The position numbers and the translations under genes were made by a program. The notes below the pieces were generated by a model. That model did no database searches, had not been told where the DNA came from, and worked only from the letters and a program-made list of their open reading frames with translations. Positions 8,122-15,540 of a stretch of 17,516 nucleotides of DNA are shown here, in pieces. Each line of letters begins with the position of its first letter. The stretch's first letter is position 1. The DNA is from Actinomycetota bacterium (GTDB lineage: Bacteria > Actinomycetota > Actinomycetes > Nanopelagicales > Nanopelagicaceae), in NCBI GenBank assembly GCA_002737595.1, contig NSHZ01000030.1, positions 1 through 17,516 of the forward strand, in the 5' to 3' direction.

Positions 8122-8151
8122 ATGGTATGCGCTTCACGCATACAACGGCAA
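8122..8151 (-). promoter_or_regulatory. Candidate promoter of the initiator tRNA
   Basis: On the minus strand TTGCCG (8151-8146), an 18-base spacer and TACCAT (8127-8122) place a start near 8115, four or five bases before the tRNA. A perfect 7-bp inverted repeat (GTATGCG / CGCATAC, 8125-8143) falls in the spacer and could be an operator or just chance. Confidence 0.5.
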
Positions 8152-8167
8152 ATCCACCAGCCGTGCG

Positions 8168-11023
8168 TTACTTCCCTGAGGCCGAGACTGCTCGTGAGAT
8201 GGCAACTTTGAGTCGATCTTGTGCCTTCCCATAAGCCGCGAAGTCACCCTTGGCAAGCGCGGCTTGGCCATCGGCAAGTGCTCGTTGCGCATCAAGAAGT
8301 GCTTGTTCAAGGCTTGTCGCTGTCGTAGCAGTGCCAGTTGTGGTGGAGCCGCTATCTGCAGTGGTTCCTGCGCTGGAGCCACCACCAGCCGTGGCACCTG
8401 CATTGCCTCCGAAGACTTGATCGAGTGCGCCCTGCAAGGTGTCGTCGAAGCCGATTTGATCACCGAAAGCTACAAGTACCTTCTGCAGCAGCGGATACGC
8501 GGCAGTGTTTGATGTAGCGCGTACATAGACAGGTTGCACGTAGAGCAATCCGCCACCTACCGGCAACGTCAACAAATTACCGAGCACAACGTCGGACCCA
8601 CCTTGACGCAAGAGTGTGAGGGCCTGCGAGACTGCCGGACGCGCTTCGAAGTTAGATGAAACTTGTGATGGCCCGGCGATATTTGTGCTTCGTGGAACTT
8701 GGAGCACGCGAATCTTTCCGTACTCCGGGCCAGGTTCTGCCACAACGGCCGCAAAGGCCGAGAGGTTTTCCCGGCCACCCCGAGGAACAAATGGTGTGGT
8801 GAGCGAGAAGGACGCCTTTGTAGTTCCAGGCATCTTTAACGTCAAGTAATACGGCGGCTGATTAGATGCGTTACCGCCGAAGGTGGATGGATCCTTGGGA
8901 ACCTTCCAGAAATCTTGACCACCATAGAATGCCGCTGCACTCTGCACGTGGTACTCGCTTAGCACATCGCGTTGTACGCGAAAGAGATCTTCCGGATAAC
9001 GAAGGTGCTCCATCAGATTCTTAGAAATAGCGCTCTTTGGCTTGACTATTCCTGGATAAATCTTGCTCCATACCTTGAGCACTGGATCCTTGTCATCCCA
9101 TGTATAGAGAGACACTGTTCCATCGAAAGCATCAACCGTTGCCTTCACCGAGTTGCGAATGTAATTCACAGATTTCTCAAGGGTTGTGGCGCCACGAGCA
9201 TTTGAAATGGAATCAGCAGTCGCAGTGCTCAACAGAGTCTGCTTTGAATAAGGGAAACCTGATGAAGTGGTGTAGGCATCAATGACCCAGAGCACCTTGC
9301 CATCAACGATGGTGGGGTACGGATCTGAATCGAGCGTAAGCCATGGAGCAACCTTGGCAACGCGCGTGGCTGGATCCCGATCAAAAAGAATGCGTGACTT
9401 GGGGTTGATCAGGTTTGAAAGCAGAATTCTTTGCTCTCCGTACTTCAGAGCAAAAACTGCCTTGTTAAGGAGCGAGCCCACCGGCACGCCACCCTTACCC
9501 GAATAGGTGTAATTCTTCTGGCCGTTTTCAGACTTATCATCCGGATAATCGAGTTCGTTAAGGCCAGTGCCGCCGCCCACAATTGAATATTCTGGAGAGT
9601 TCTCACCAAAGTAAATGCGTGGTTGATAATCGCCTAACTTGCCACTTGGCGGAATATTTCCCTCGGTAAATTGTGGTTTTCCGTCGGCATCGCGCACGTT
9701 TCCAAATGCCGCAGCCACACCGAATCCATGGGTATAGACCAGATGATCGTTGATCCAATTCCGATTTGGGCTTCCAGCAAGATCCAGCTCGCGAACGGCA
9801 ACCACCATGTCGCGCATGACGCCATCTACTTTGTAGCGATCAATGTCGAGTGTGTCAGCAAATGAGTAGTACGGCTTGATCTGCTGCAATTGACGGAAAG
9901 TTGGCGAGATAAGATTGGGATCCATTAATCGAATGCTGGCAGTCGTTTGCGCGTCATTATTGAGTTGCCCCGCGGACGTTGTGGTGGTCGCCTGATAATC
10001 CTGCACCTCAACGTTGTCCAAACCGTATGCGGTACGAGTTGCATCGATATTGCGCTGAATGAACGGTGCTTCCTTCGATGACTCAGAAGGCTTCACTTGG
10101 AATTGCTGGATTAATGCAGGATAAACGCCATTGATCAGTAATGCGCTGACGAGCAGGAGTCCTATGCCTCCGATAGGCAGAGTCCAGGATTTGCGCACGA
10201 TATTCGCAAAAAAGAGTAATGAACAAAGTATTGCGATACCCGCAAGAATTGTTTTCGCGGGAAGCGAGGCATTTACATCCGTGTAAGAAAGACCTGTGAA
10301 GAGACGACCTTCCTTTGTGGAAAGCACAAAGCGATCCGTCCAGTAGGCAACTGCTTTCAATAGGACAAAGAGCCCAAGGAGAACTGAGATCTGCACACGA
10401 GCGGTAACCGTGCTGCGGTCCCCTGCTGACTGAAGGCGGATTCCACCGTAGATGTAATGCACAGCAACCGTCGCGATGATTGCGAAAATAAGAGTGGAGA
10501 ACCCCCAGCTGAGCATGGCCCGATACCAAGGAAGGTCAAAGGCAAAGAATGAAACATCTCTTCCGAATTGCGCATCCTTAATTCCAAAAGGCACTGAATT
10601 ACGCCAAATAAGCAAAGTCTTCCAGAGCGCAGCGCCTGCTGAACCAGAGAAGAAGAAGACCGCGAGTGCACCGCCAATGAAGATTAATTTGCGAAGGGGC
10701 TCAATCTGCTGGCGGTATCGATCGAGTGATTCCATTTCCATCGAAAGCGGTGCGTAGAGCGGGCGACGCTTGTAGGCGATCAACACGTTGGTGAGCACAA
10801 TGACCGCAGTCAATACGCCGAAGCCCAAGAAGAGCACGCCCTTGGTGAGAAGCTGCGTCCGCCACACCTCGGTGGAGTCCACCGAAACAAACCAGAGGTA
10901 ATCGGCGTAGAAGCCGCTGAGCGAAACAAAAGCCACCACAATCACCGCCAGAATGATGATGGTAAGCAAGAAAGGGCGGCGGCGGCGAAGGCCAGAAAAA
11001 TCGGGGCGAGGCATTGATTCCAT
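8168..11023 (-). CDS. UPF0182 family large membrane protein
   Basis: The 951-aa protein matches the UPF0182 (COG1615) architecture: about seven membrane segments in the first 305 residues, then a large presumably extracytoplasmic domain (about 310-865), a Ser/Thr/Gly-rich linker (about 868-905) and an Ala/Gln-rich helical tail (LEQALLDAQRALADGQ and onward). The function is not established. The family is almost always found next to the PDZ-Lon protease in actinobacteria, and that is the case here. The start at 11023 is chosen over an ATG three codons later because a -10 box lies six bases upstream. The 57-bp gap downstream holds the tRNA promoter. Confidence 0.93.
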   Translation of the reverse strand: MESMPRPDFSGLRRRRPFLLTIIILAVIVVAFVSLSGFYADYLWFVSVDSTEVWRTQLLTKGVLFLGFGVLTAVIVLTNVLIAYKRRPLYAPLSMEMESLDRYRQQIEPLRKLIFIGGALAVFFFSGSAGAALWKTLLIWRNSVPFGIKDAQFGRDVSFFAFDLPWYRAMLSWGFSTLIFAIIATVAVHYIYGGIRLQSAGDRSTVTARVQISVLLGLFVLLKAVAYWTDRFVLSTKEGRLFTGLSYTDVNASLPAKTILAGIAILCSLLFFANIVRKSWTLPIGGIGLLLVSALLINGVYPALIQQFQVKPSESSKEAPFIQRNIDATRTAYGLDNVEVQDYQATTTTSAGQLNNDAQTTASIRLMDPNLISPTFRQLQQIKPYYSFADTLDIDRYKVDGVMRDMVVAVRELDLAGSPNRNWINDHLVYTHGFGVAAAFGNVRDADGKPQFTEGNIPPSGKLGDYQPRIYFGENSPEYSIVGGGTGLNELDYPDDKSENGQKNYTYSGKGGVPVGSLLNKAVFALKYGEQRILLSNLINPKSRILFDRDPATRVAKVAPWLTLDSDPYPTIVDGKVLWVIDAYTTSSGFPYSKQTLLSTATADSISNARGATTLEKSVNYIRNSVKATVDAFDGTVSLYTWDDKDPVLKVWSKIYPGIVKPKSAISKNLMEHLRYPEDLFRVQRDVLSEYHVQSAAAFYGGQDFWKVPKDPSTFGGNASNQPPYYLTLKMPGTTKASFSLTTPFVPRGGRENLSAFAAVVAEPGPEYGKIRVLQVPRSTNIAGPSQVSSNFEARPAVSQALTLLRQGGSDVVLGNLLTLPVGGGLLYVQPVYVRATSNTAAYPLLQKVLVAFGDQIGFDDTLQGALDQVFGGNAGATAGGGSSAGTTADSGSTTTGTATTATSLEQALLDAQRALADGQAALAKGDFAAYGKAQDRLKVAISRAVSASGK

Positions 11024-11029
11024 AAAGCG

Positions 11030-11035
11030 AGATTA
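11030..11035 (-). promoter_or_regulatory. -10 element for the leaderless UPF0182 gene
   Basis: TAATCT lies six bases before the ATG at 11023 on the minus strand, in the 60-bp gap after the PPA1309-family gene. No Shine-Dalgarno sequence is seen. A near-palindrome lies just upstream at 11062-11077. Confidence 0.55.
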
Positions 11036-11061
11036 GCGGATCTGAACATCTCCAGGCGACA

Positions 11062-11077
11062 AGAAGTGGCCACCTCT
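11062..11077. promoter_or_regulatory. Near-palindromic 16-mer upstream of the UPF0182 promoter
   Basis: AGAAGTGGCCACCTCT is self-complementary except for one symmetric pair of positions. It lies a few bases upstream of where the -35 region of the UPF0182 promoter should be. It could be a dimeric regulator site or the remnant of a hairpin after the upstream gene. No second copy was noticed in the window. Confidence 0.25.
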
Positions 11078-11083
11078 CAGGGG

Positions 11084-11602
11084 TTACTCAGCAAAGGTAA
11101 GGGCGAGCGCCTCCGCCATGCCAGGGAGGAGTTCTGACCCAGCCATAATGGCGTTCTCTTCGTCGCAGGCGCGCATCCTCATGGCGCACTCCTGGGAGCC
11201 ATCGCGAAGGACCCCGACCACCATCCGGACCTCTTGCCCGTGTTCTGCCACCCACTCAGCGAGTGCTGCCTCTGAGAGCTCACCCTCAAACTCAGAAGGG
11301 GGCTCTTCGTTGACGATCAAACGTTCCAAGACCAGCGCCGCACCGAAGACTTCTGCCGACCACGAAATCGTTCCCAAGAAGTCTTCGATAGTGCCAGTTA
11401 ATTCCACGTCCTCTTGCTCGATTGCGGTGAGTGAAGTGGGAGATTTGTCTGCGAGTGCTGCTGCCATCTCTGGAGCGCTCTCGATGACATCCGCGGTAGG
11501 AACCAACGCATAGAGCACAATTCCCCGACTCCACCCGGCCTTGGCGCACTCGCGCTCTATTTCCAGAACCGTTTCTTTCAAAGCGCTCATCGGTGGACTC
11601 AC
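11084..11602 (-). CDS. PPA1309 family protein
   Basis: This acidic 172-aa soluble protein has the layout of actinobacterial PPA1309-family proteins, which have no known activity. Recognisable stretches are the N-terminal WSRGIVLYALVPTADV (19-34), FLGTISWSAEVFGAALVLER near 73 and DGSQECAMRMRACDEENAIM near 133. The GTG start overlaps the stop of the PDZ protease gene (GTGA) and has AGGAAG eight bases upstream; an ATG four codons later is an alternative. It lies between the protease and UPF0182, as is usual for this cluster. Confidence 0.83.
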   Translation of the reverse strand: MSPPMSALKETVLEIERECAKAGWSRGIVLYALVPTADVIESAPEMAAALADKSPTSLTAIEQEDVELTGTIEDFLGTISWSAEVFGAALVLERLIVNEEPPSEFEGELSEAALAEWVAEHGQEVRMVVGVLRDGSQECAMRMRACDEENAIMAGSELLPGMAEALALTFAE

Positions 11603-12660
11603 TTTCTACACTTCCTATCAATTCCAGAATCGACCGCCGTGGCATTTTCTAGATACATCACTGCCGCACCGACGTCGCGCACACCCACGACAGTGAGGCC
11701 AGATTCCTGAACTGTAATGTCCTTGCAATTATCCAGGGGTGCAAGAAAGAGGGTGGCACCAGCGCGCTTTGCGCCACGAATCTTTTCATCAATGCTGCCT
11801 ATAGCACCTACTTTTCCATCTGGAGTGATTGTTCCGGTTCCTGTAATGATGCGCTTCTTAGCAAGGGAACCTGGAGTGAGTTTCTCGACCACCCCCAAAG
11901 TAAAGAGCAGACCAGCGCTTGGTCCACCAATCTCCCCAGCAGCAATTTCTATTTTAAAGGGTAATTGCGGCACCACTCCCGCGCTTACTCCCAAGAGCGT
12001 GCGGCCACCACTTCCTGCTGCCGCTACTACATTAGTTTTTTTCGTGACTCCAGCGCGCGAATATTCCACTTCTACACTTTGCCCGGGCTTCACATTCACC
12101 AATTGCTCCTTGATGCCAGAGATATCAATAATCTTCACACCATTGACTGCGAGGATGACATCTCCTTTCTTGAAGATGCCTGCTGCTGATGTTTTAGCAA
12201 TCGCTCCCGCAACTTGAACACGAGTCGTTACTGGATATTTCAAGTAATTGAGGGCAGCGAGCGTGGCGTTTTGCTGTGATGAAGTCATGGCCGCGCTCTC
12301 TTCTTCTTTCACGACGGCAGAACTCTTTGTTGGCGCATAAATACTTGCGCGCGGCTTCACGACTGACTCGCCATTAAACCAAGCCGGCAGAATGTAGAGC
12401 GCGCGCGCCGAATAATCTGGGTTCGTTACGGAAACCGTTGTGAGACGGAGTTCCCCATCACTCGGATAAGTTTCCTGACCAGATATCTGAATATAAGGAA
12501 TGCTGACTTTTTTCACTTTGTATGAAGAGAGCACGTCCGTTGTCGGCCCGGGAGAAAAGACCACATAAGGAAGGGGAATGAAGAGCGCGGCCACTACCCA
12601 AAGTGCCGCAATACTTTTTACCAAACCGTGCCAAGTGATGTTTCCAAACCTATTTCTCAT
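11599..12660 (-). CDS. PDZ domain-containing Lon-like serine protease (YlbL type)
   Basis: The preferred ATG at 12660 gives 353 aa. A longer reading from 12690 gives 363 aa but has no ribosome binding site and lies deep inside the small upstream gene; AAGAAGG precedes 12660. On the 363-aa numbering there is an N-terminal membrane anchor (24-45), a PDZ domain (about 150-215) and a Lon-type S16 domain from about 230. The Ser-Lys dyad is visible: Ser258 in GGPSAG and Lys303 in GSIDEK. The protease domain should face the extracytoplasmic side. Substrates in actinobacteria are not established. The GTGA overlap couples it to the PPA1309-family gene. Confidence 0.92.
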   Translation of the reverse strand: MRNRFGNITWHGLVKSIAALWVVAALFIPLPYVVFSPGPTTDVLSSYKVKKVSIPYIQISGQETYPSDGELRLTTVSVTNPDYSARALYILPAWFNGESVVKPRASIYAPTKSSAVVKEEESAAMTSSQQNATLAALNYLKYPVTTRVQVAGAIAKTSAAGIFKKGDVILAVNGVKIIDISGIKEQLVNVKPGQSVEVEYSRAGVTKKTNVVAAAGSGGRTLLGVSAGVVPQLPFKIEIAAGEIGGPSAGLLFTLGVVEKLTPGSLAKKRIITGTGTITPDGKVGAIGSIDEKIRGAKRAGATLFLAPLDNCKDITVQESGLTVVGVRDVGAAVMYLENATAVDSGIDRKCRK

Positions 12661-12808
12661 CAGTGCCGAAAGCCTTCTTGAAACGCTCATGGTCTGACAT
12701 GGTGGTGTAAGGGCTAGCTGGTCCCCGGGATCGGCCTTTCCAGATGACGTATATGGTCGCAGCCACGGTCGCTACCAAAGGGATGAGTAACCAAACGAGT
12801 GCGGACAT
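12650..12808 (-). CDS. Small single-pass membrane protein, 52 aa
   Basis: An ATG at 12808 opens a 52-codon frame: one membrane segment (about 3-22, LVWLLIPLVATVAATIYVIW), a basic Pro-rich turn (KGRSRGPASPY) and a charged tail containing SDHERFKKAF. A -10 box lies seven bases upstream, which supports a leaderless start. Its end overlaps the start of the PDZ protease gene by 11 bp, so it is the first gene of a three-gene operon. I recall similar short proteins upstream of this protease in other actinobacteria, but no function. It could be a partner of the protease (inference). Confidence 0.78.
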   Translation of the reverse strand: MSALVWLLIPLVATVAATIYVIWKGRSRGPASPYTTMSDHERFKKAFGTDEK

Positions 12809-12815
12809 AAGGAAG

Positions 12816-12821
12816 ATCGTA
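12816..12821 (-). promoter_or_regulatory. -10 element for the small protein / PDZ protease / PPA1309 operon
   Basis: TACGAT is followed by seven bases and then the ATG at 12808. It lies in the 23-bp gap behind moaE on the same strand and should drive the three-gene operon. Confidence 0.5.
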
Positions 12822-12831
12822 GTTCAGATTC

Positions 12832-13260
12832 TTAAGGCGTACCGACCCAATGCGTGCTTCCATCGAGGTAAAACTCCTCTTTCCAAATGGGAACTTCACT
12901 CTTCAGCGTGTCTATCAGTAGTTGGCAGGCGGAAAAGGCATCGTCACGATGAACGGTGGCCACCCCACAAATCACCGCAATCTCTCCGATCGCAAGCTCC
13001 CCTATGCGATGAGTCGCCATGATTTGTAGTGGTGTGAACTCTGCGCTCACGTCGGCTACCACTTTGGCCAAGCGGTCCAAGGCGGTGGGATGAGCGGTAT
13101 AAATGAGCCCACTCACTGCCTTACCTTCGTTCTCTTCCCGAACGCGACCCACAAAGAGCGCAACGCCTCCGGAGCGCGAATCTGCCAGTGCCACATAGGC
13201 CCTATCGAGATTCAGCGGATTTTCCGAGATCTCTATGGTGGGTACGGGAAGAGAATTCAC
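12832..13260 (-). CDS. moaE: Molybdopterin synthase catalytic subunit
   Basis: MoaE, with the thiocarboxylated MoaD subunit, adds two sulfurs to cyclic pyranopterin monophosphate to make molybdopterin. Family features are visible: GGVALFVGRVREENEG (32-47), the ATHRIGELAIGE stretch near 82, HRDDAFSACQLLIDTLK near 104 and VPIWKEE near 123 with the conserved lysine. The GTG at 13260 gives 142 aa, the usual MoaE length, and has a -10 box seven bases upstream. Longer readings from 13302 or 13323 add an unconserved N-terminus. MoaD and other moa genes are not in the window. Confidence 0.92.
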   Translation of the reverse strand: MNSLPVPTIEISENPLNLDRAYVALADSRSGGVALFVGRVREENEGKAVSGLIYTAHPTALDRLAKVVADVSAEFTPLQIMATHRIGELAIGEIAVICGVATVHRDDAFSACQLLIDTLKSEVPIWKEEFYLDGSTHWVGTP

Positions 13261-13267
13261 GTCTACA

Positions 13268-13273
13268 AGGTTA
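13268..13273 (-). promoter_or_regulatory. -10 element for leaderless moaE
   Basis: TAACCT lies seven bases before the GTG at 13260 on the minus strand. It supports the shorter MoaE start. Confidence 0.45.
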
Positions 13274-13340
13274 CGGTTAATAGAGCCCGTTAGGTAACTC
13301 ATAGGAATTCTGAAGGTGAGCACGAGAGAAGGAGCGCCAG

Positions 13341-14555
13341 ATGAGCGGTTTTGGATTTACTGGAGACGGCTTTGGTAATGAAGAAGGAAAGGGCATGCCT
13401 GACCTGGGCGCCCTTTTTACCCAACTCGGCAAGATGTTCAGTGGCGAGCCAGGCGCGCTCCCCGAATTCACCATTCGTGACATCGCCCGAGGTCAATTGG
13501 GAAACGATCGATACATCGGCCATATAGATCTTGCTGAAGTAACCGAGGCGCTCAATCTTGCAGACCTATGGATTAACGACACCACCGCATTTCCTAGCGC
13601 GCTGCGCACCCCCCAAGCTTGGTCAAAAGCTGACTGGGTGGAATCGACCATGTCTGGCTGGATGAATCTGGTCGCACCTATGTCAAAAAGTCTCACTGAC
13701 GGACTTACCAAGAGCTTGACCGAGAGCCAGGTCGAAGGGATAGATCTCGCCGCAATGACTCAAGGACCACTCGCGGGAGTATTCCAACAGATGACCGGAA
13801 TGCTTCTTGCCCAGCAAGTGGGTGGCACTGTGGCTGCCGTCGCAAAGCTCACTACGGGAAGCGCAGATACCTCGCTCCCCCTCGCATCAGATGGTGTGGC
13901 CGCACTCATCCCCACAAACGTGAACGAGTGGGGTGAAGGCCTTGGGATTGATATGCGCGATGTGCGCCTCTTTCTGGCACTTCGCGAAATCGCCGGCACT
14001 CGCCTCCTTGCTGAAGTGCCTTGGCTCAGAGGTCACCTCACAGATGCGGTGACTGCATACGGCAGCGGTATTCAAATAGATGTGCAAGCAATTTCCGATC
14101 AAGCTATGGATGTCATGAATGCACTTCAAGAAGGTGCTGATCCACGTTCACTTTTCACTCCAGCGACCACTCCCGCACAAGAACTTGCGTTAGCTCAACT
14201 TGAAACACTGCTTGCACTCTTCGAAGGATGGGTTAATCACGTCGTGCATCTTGCAATTGCAGAACGTCTCCCCAGCCACGTAGCCCTCGAAGAGAGTTCG
14301 CGTCGCAAGCGCGTATCTCAAAATCCCACAACTACGGTTTTCCAAAGTTTGGTCGGGCTAGAAGTCTCTCCTCGACTTTCGCGTGAAGCCACGCACTTCT
14401 GGAATGTGGCACTCGATCTCAAAGGTCTCCAGGGAAGAGATGAACTCTGGAGCCATCCCGACCTCCTCCCCGCAGCCATTGAGATGCAAGATCCCGCGGC
14501 CTTCCTCTCCTCCACTAGCGCCCCCGATGATCTTTCAGGACTCGATCCCGCATGA
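13341..14555 (+). CDS. DUF2342 / zincin_2 family protein
   Basis: The 404-aa protein belongs to the actinobacterial DUF2342 family (annotated as zinc-dependent metalloprotease or putative hydrolase), the homologue of Rv3195. A Gly-rich start (MSGFGFTGDGFGNEEGKG) leads to a helical protein. The zincin-like helix reads LALREIAGTRLLAEVPWLR (212-230), and EGWVNHVV (295-302) follows. The expected HExxH is present only as R215-E216-I-A-G219, so the two zinc histidines are missing; the protein may be non-catalytic. GAGAAGGAG lies six bases before the ATG, a strong ribosome binding site. Its stop overlaps the Nudix start (ATGA). Confidence 0.88.
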   Translation: MSGFGFTGDGFGNEEGKGMPDLGALFTQLGKMFSGEPGALPEFTIRDIARGQLGNDRYIGHIDLAEVTEALNLADLWINDTTAFPSALRTPQAWSKADWVESTMSGWMNLVAPMSKSLTDGLTKSLTESQVEGIDLAAMTQGPLAGVFQQMTGMLLAQQVGGTVAAVAKLTTGSADTSLPLASDGVAALIPTNVNEWGEGLGIDMRDVRLFLALREIAGTRLLAEVPWLRGHLTDAVTAYGSGIQIDVQAISDQAMDVMNALQEGADPRSLFTPATTPAQELALAQLETLLALFEGWVNHVVHLAIAERLPSHVALEESSRRKRVSQNPTTTVFQSLVGLEVSPRLSREATHFWNVALDLKGLQGRDELWSHPDLLPAAIEMQDPAAFLSSTSAPDDLSGLDPA

Positions 14556-15100
14556 GCCTACGTATCAACGCTCTGGATACCCTTTCAACATTTAATGACG
14601 GCGAGTTGGGCCAACTTGACCTGCGCCAGCGCTATTTACGTCATATCGAAGTCAATGAAGATGGCTTTGAAAAGAAGTGCGTCTCTGCCCACATCACCGT
14701 GAGCGCCTTAGTGCTGGATCACACGCATAGAAAAGTTTTATTGACTCTACATCCGAAGGTGGGGCGGTGGCTCCAACTCGGTGGGCACTGTGAAGTCAGT
14801 GATGCCTCCCTAGCAGCTGCTGCTCTTCGTGAGGCGCGCGAAGAGTCTGGACTTGAAGTGTTTGATTTCTTGATAGATGGACCAGTGCAACTCGATGCAC
14901 ACACCATCAATTGTGGTGGCGATGGACTAGTCACTCACCTTGATGTGCAATTCGTTCTCGTAGCACACGAGAATCAGGAGATTGCGATAAGCAATGAATC
15001 ACTGGACTTGAAGTGGTTTGACTCAAACGATCTTCCACAAGATTGTGATTTTGCGCTGGTTCGTCTGTTAGATAAAGCGCAACAAATTCTCGCTCATTAA
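14552..15100 (+). CDS. Nudix hydrolase
   Basis: The 182-aa protein contains a Nudix box running from GGHC (77-80) to REAREESG (93-100), with the metal-binding glutamates of REAREE. The loop before the REAREE helix is one residue longer than the classic consensus, as I recall from related actinobacterial proteins. The family hydrolyses nucleoside diphosphates linked to another group; the substrate cannot be read from sequence. The ATG overlaps the DUF2342 stop as ATGA, so the two are translationally coupled. A minus-strand RNA unit ends just after its stop codon. Confidence 0.92.
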   Translation: MSLRINALDTLSTFNDGELGQLDLRQRYLRHIEVNEDGFEKKCVSAHITVSALVLDHTHRKVLLTLHPKVGRWLQLGGHCEVSDASLAAAALREAREESGLEVFDFLIDGPVQLDAHTINCGGDGLVTHLDVQFVLVAHENQEIAISNESLDLKWFDSNDLPQDCDFALVRLLDKAQQILAH

Positions 15101-15188
15101 ATTTAAATAAAAGCCAAGCCCCCGGGGCGCACGTTCCAATCTCTGCCTTCCCCTTGCAGATATCAGATCGGTTATCCGGAGGCTTGGT
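15101..15188 (-). ncRNA. Candidate structured small RNA, about 84 nt
   Basis: On the minus strand the predicted transcript starts at A15188 and ends in CTTTTATTT at about 15105. Its ends pair in a 12-bp helix: CCAAGCCTCCGG (15187-15176) with CCGGGGGCTTGG (15125-15114). Inside, CCGATCT (15171-15165) pairs with AGATTGG (15142-15136) and CTGC with GCAG (15159-15156 with 15146-15143), leaving a purine loop AAGGGGAAG. In each of the two longer helices the minus strand forms a G-U pair where the plus strand would have a mismatch, which marks the minus strand as the RNA strand. It does not match SRP RNA, 6S RNA, tmRNA, RNase P or a riboswitch that I recognise. Confidence 0.6.
15105..15125 (-). terminator. 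Terminator-like 3' end of the candidate small RNA
   Basis: The 3' arm of the 12-bp stem (GGGGGCTTGG part) is followed at once by CTTTTATTT on the minus strand. The stem is closed by a long structured loop rather than a short one, so the whole RNA acts as the terminator hairpin. It lies between the convergent Nudix gene and the RNA. Confidence 0.5.
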
Positions 15189-15195
15189 GAAGCAA

Positions 15196-15224
15196 ACGCT
15201 ACGAAGAGAAAAGTGGCTGGTCAA
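15196..15224 (-). promoter_or_regulatory. Promoter of the candidate small RNA
   Basis: TTGACC (15224-15219), a spacer of exactly 17 bases and TAGCGT (15201-15196) on the minus strand form the best -35/-10 pair seen in the window. The predicted start, six or seven bases downstream, coincides with the first base of the RNA's closing stem. Confidence 0.6.
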
Positions 15225-15528
15225 CTTGTGAAGATTTCGCTTACTTGACGGTGGCCGCTCAGAAGCACTCCGCCCTGTTGATTACCTGGGGATAGCAACG
15301 GACTTGCGTCAAGAATAAGTAGCCGCTGATTCCGCACTCTGCTCACTTTTCAGGCGCTGAACTGCGCTAATGCTCAATTTTTCAACCTTCATTCGTGCTT
15401 GAGGCTTTCCCACACCGGTGGATATCGTGGCTGGCGCATTGTGTATAAACCTCCCAGCAGTAGCACACGAAATCTGGCGATCTCTCAAGGCGAAGTTCAG
15501 AGTTGACAGTTTTTGAAAAAGAGTTCGA
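15225..15528. other. 304-bp stretch without a clear gene
   Basis: No convincing gene is seen between the small-RNA promoter and the promoter of the metallopeptidase gene. The minus strand has two overlapping micro-frames: 16 codons from ATG 15439 with GGGAGG ten bases upstream, and 27 codons from ATG 15392, joined by an ATGA overlap. They lack recognisable similarity and may be chance. A TTGACA at 15503-15508 lies 20 bases before the metallopeptidase -10 box, longer than optimal. Confidence 0.4.
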
Positions 15529-15534
15529 TACGGT
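15529..15534 (+). promoter_or_regulatory. -10 element for the leaderless metallopeptidase gene
   Basis: TACGGT lies six bases before the ATG at 15541. No Shine-Dalgarno sequence is present, which supports this ATG over the in-frame ATG seven codons later. Confidence 0.5.
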
Positions 15535-15540
15535 GAGCAC

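Noticed and set aside
8125..8143. Inverted repeat GTATGCG/CGCATAC as a terminator of the UPF0182 gene
   Set aside because: No U-run follows on the minus strand; it lies between the -35 and -10 boxes of the tRNA promoter.
15113..15187. Reading the long stem behind the Nudix gene as a plus-strand terminator
   Set aside because: The plus strand has mismatches where the minus strand has G-U pairs, and there is no U-run after the stem on the plus strand.
15101..15188. SRP (4.5S), 6S, tmRNA, RNase P or a known riboswitch for the structured RNA
   Set aside because: The conserved SRP apical loop, the 6S open bubble with its ~180-nt length, tmRNA tRNA-like ends and the RNase P core are all absent.
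14931..15224. A 97-aa minus-strand frame across the end of the Nudix gene and the RNA
   Set aside because: It overlaps the Nudix coding region and the structured RNA, has no ribosome binding site and has no recognisable sequence.
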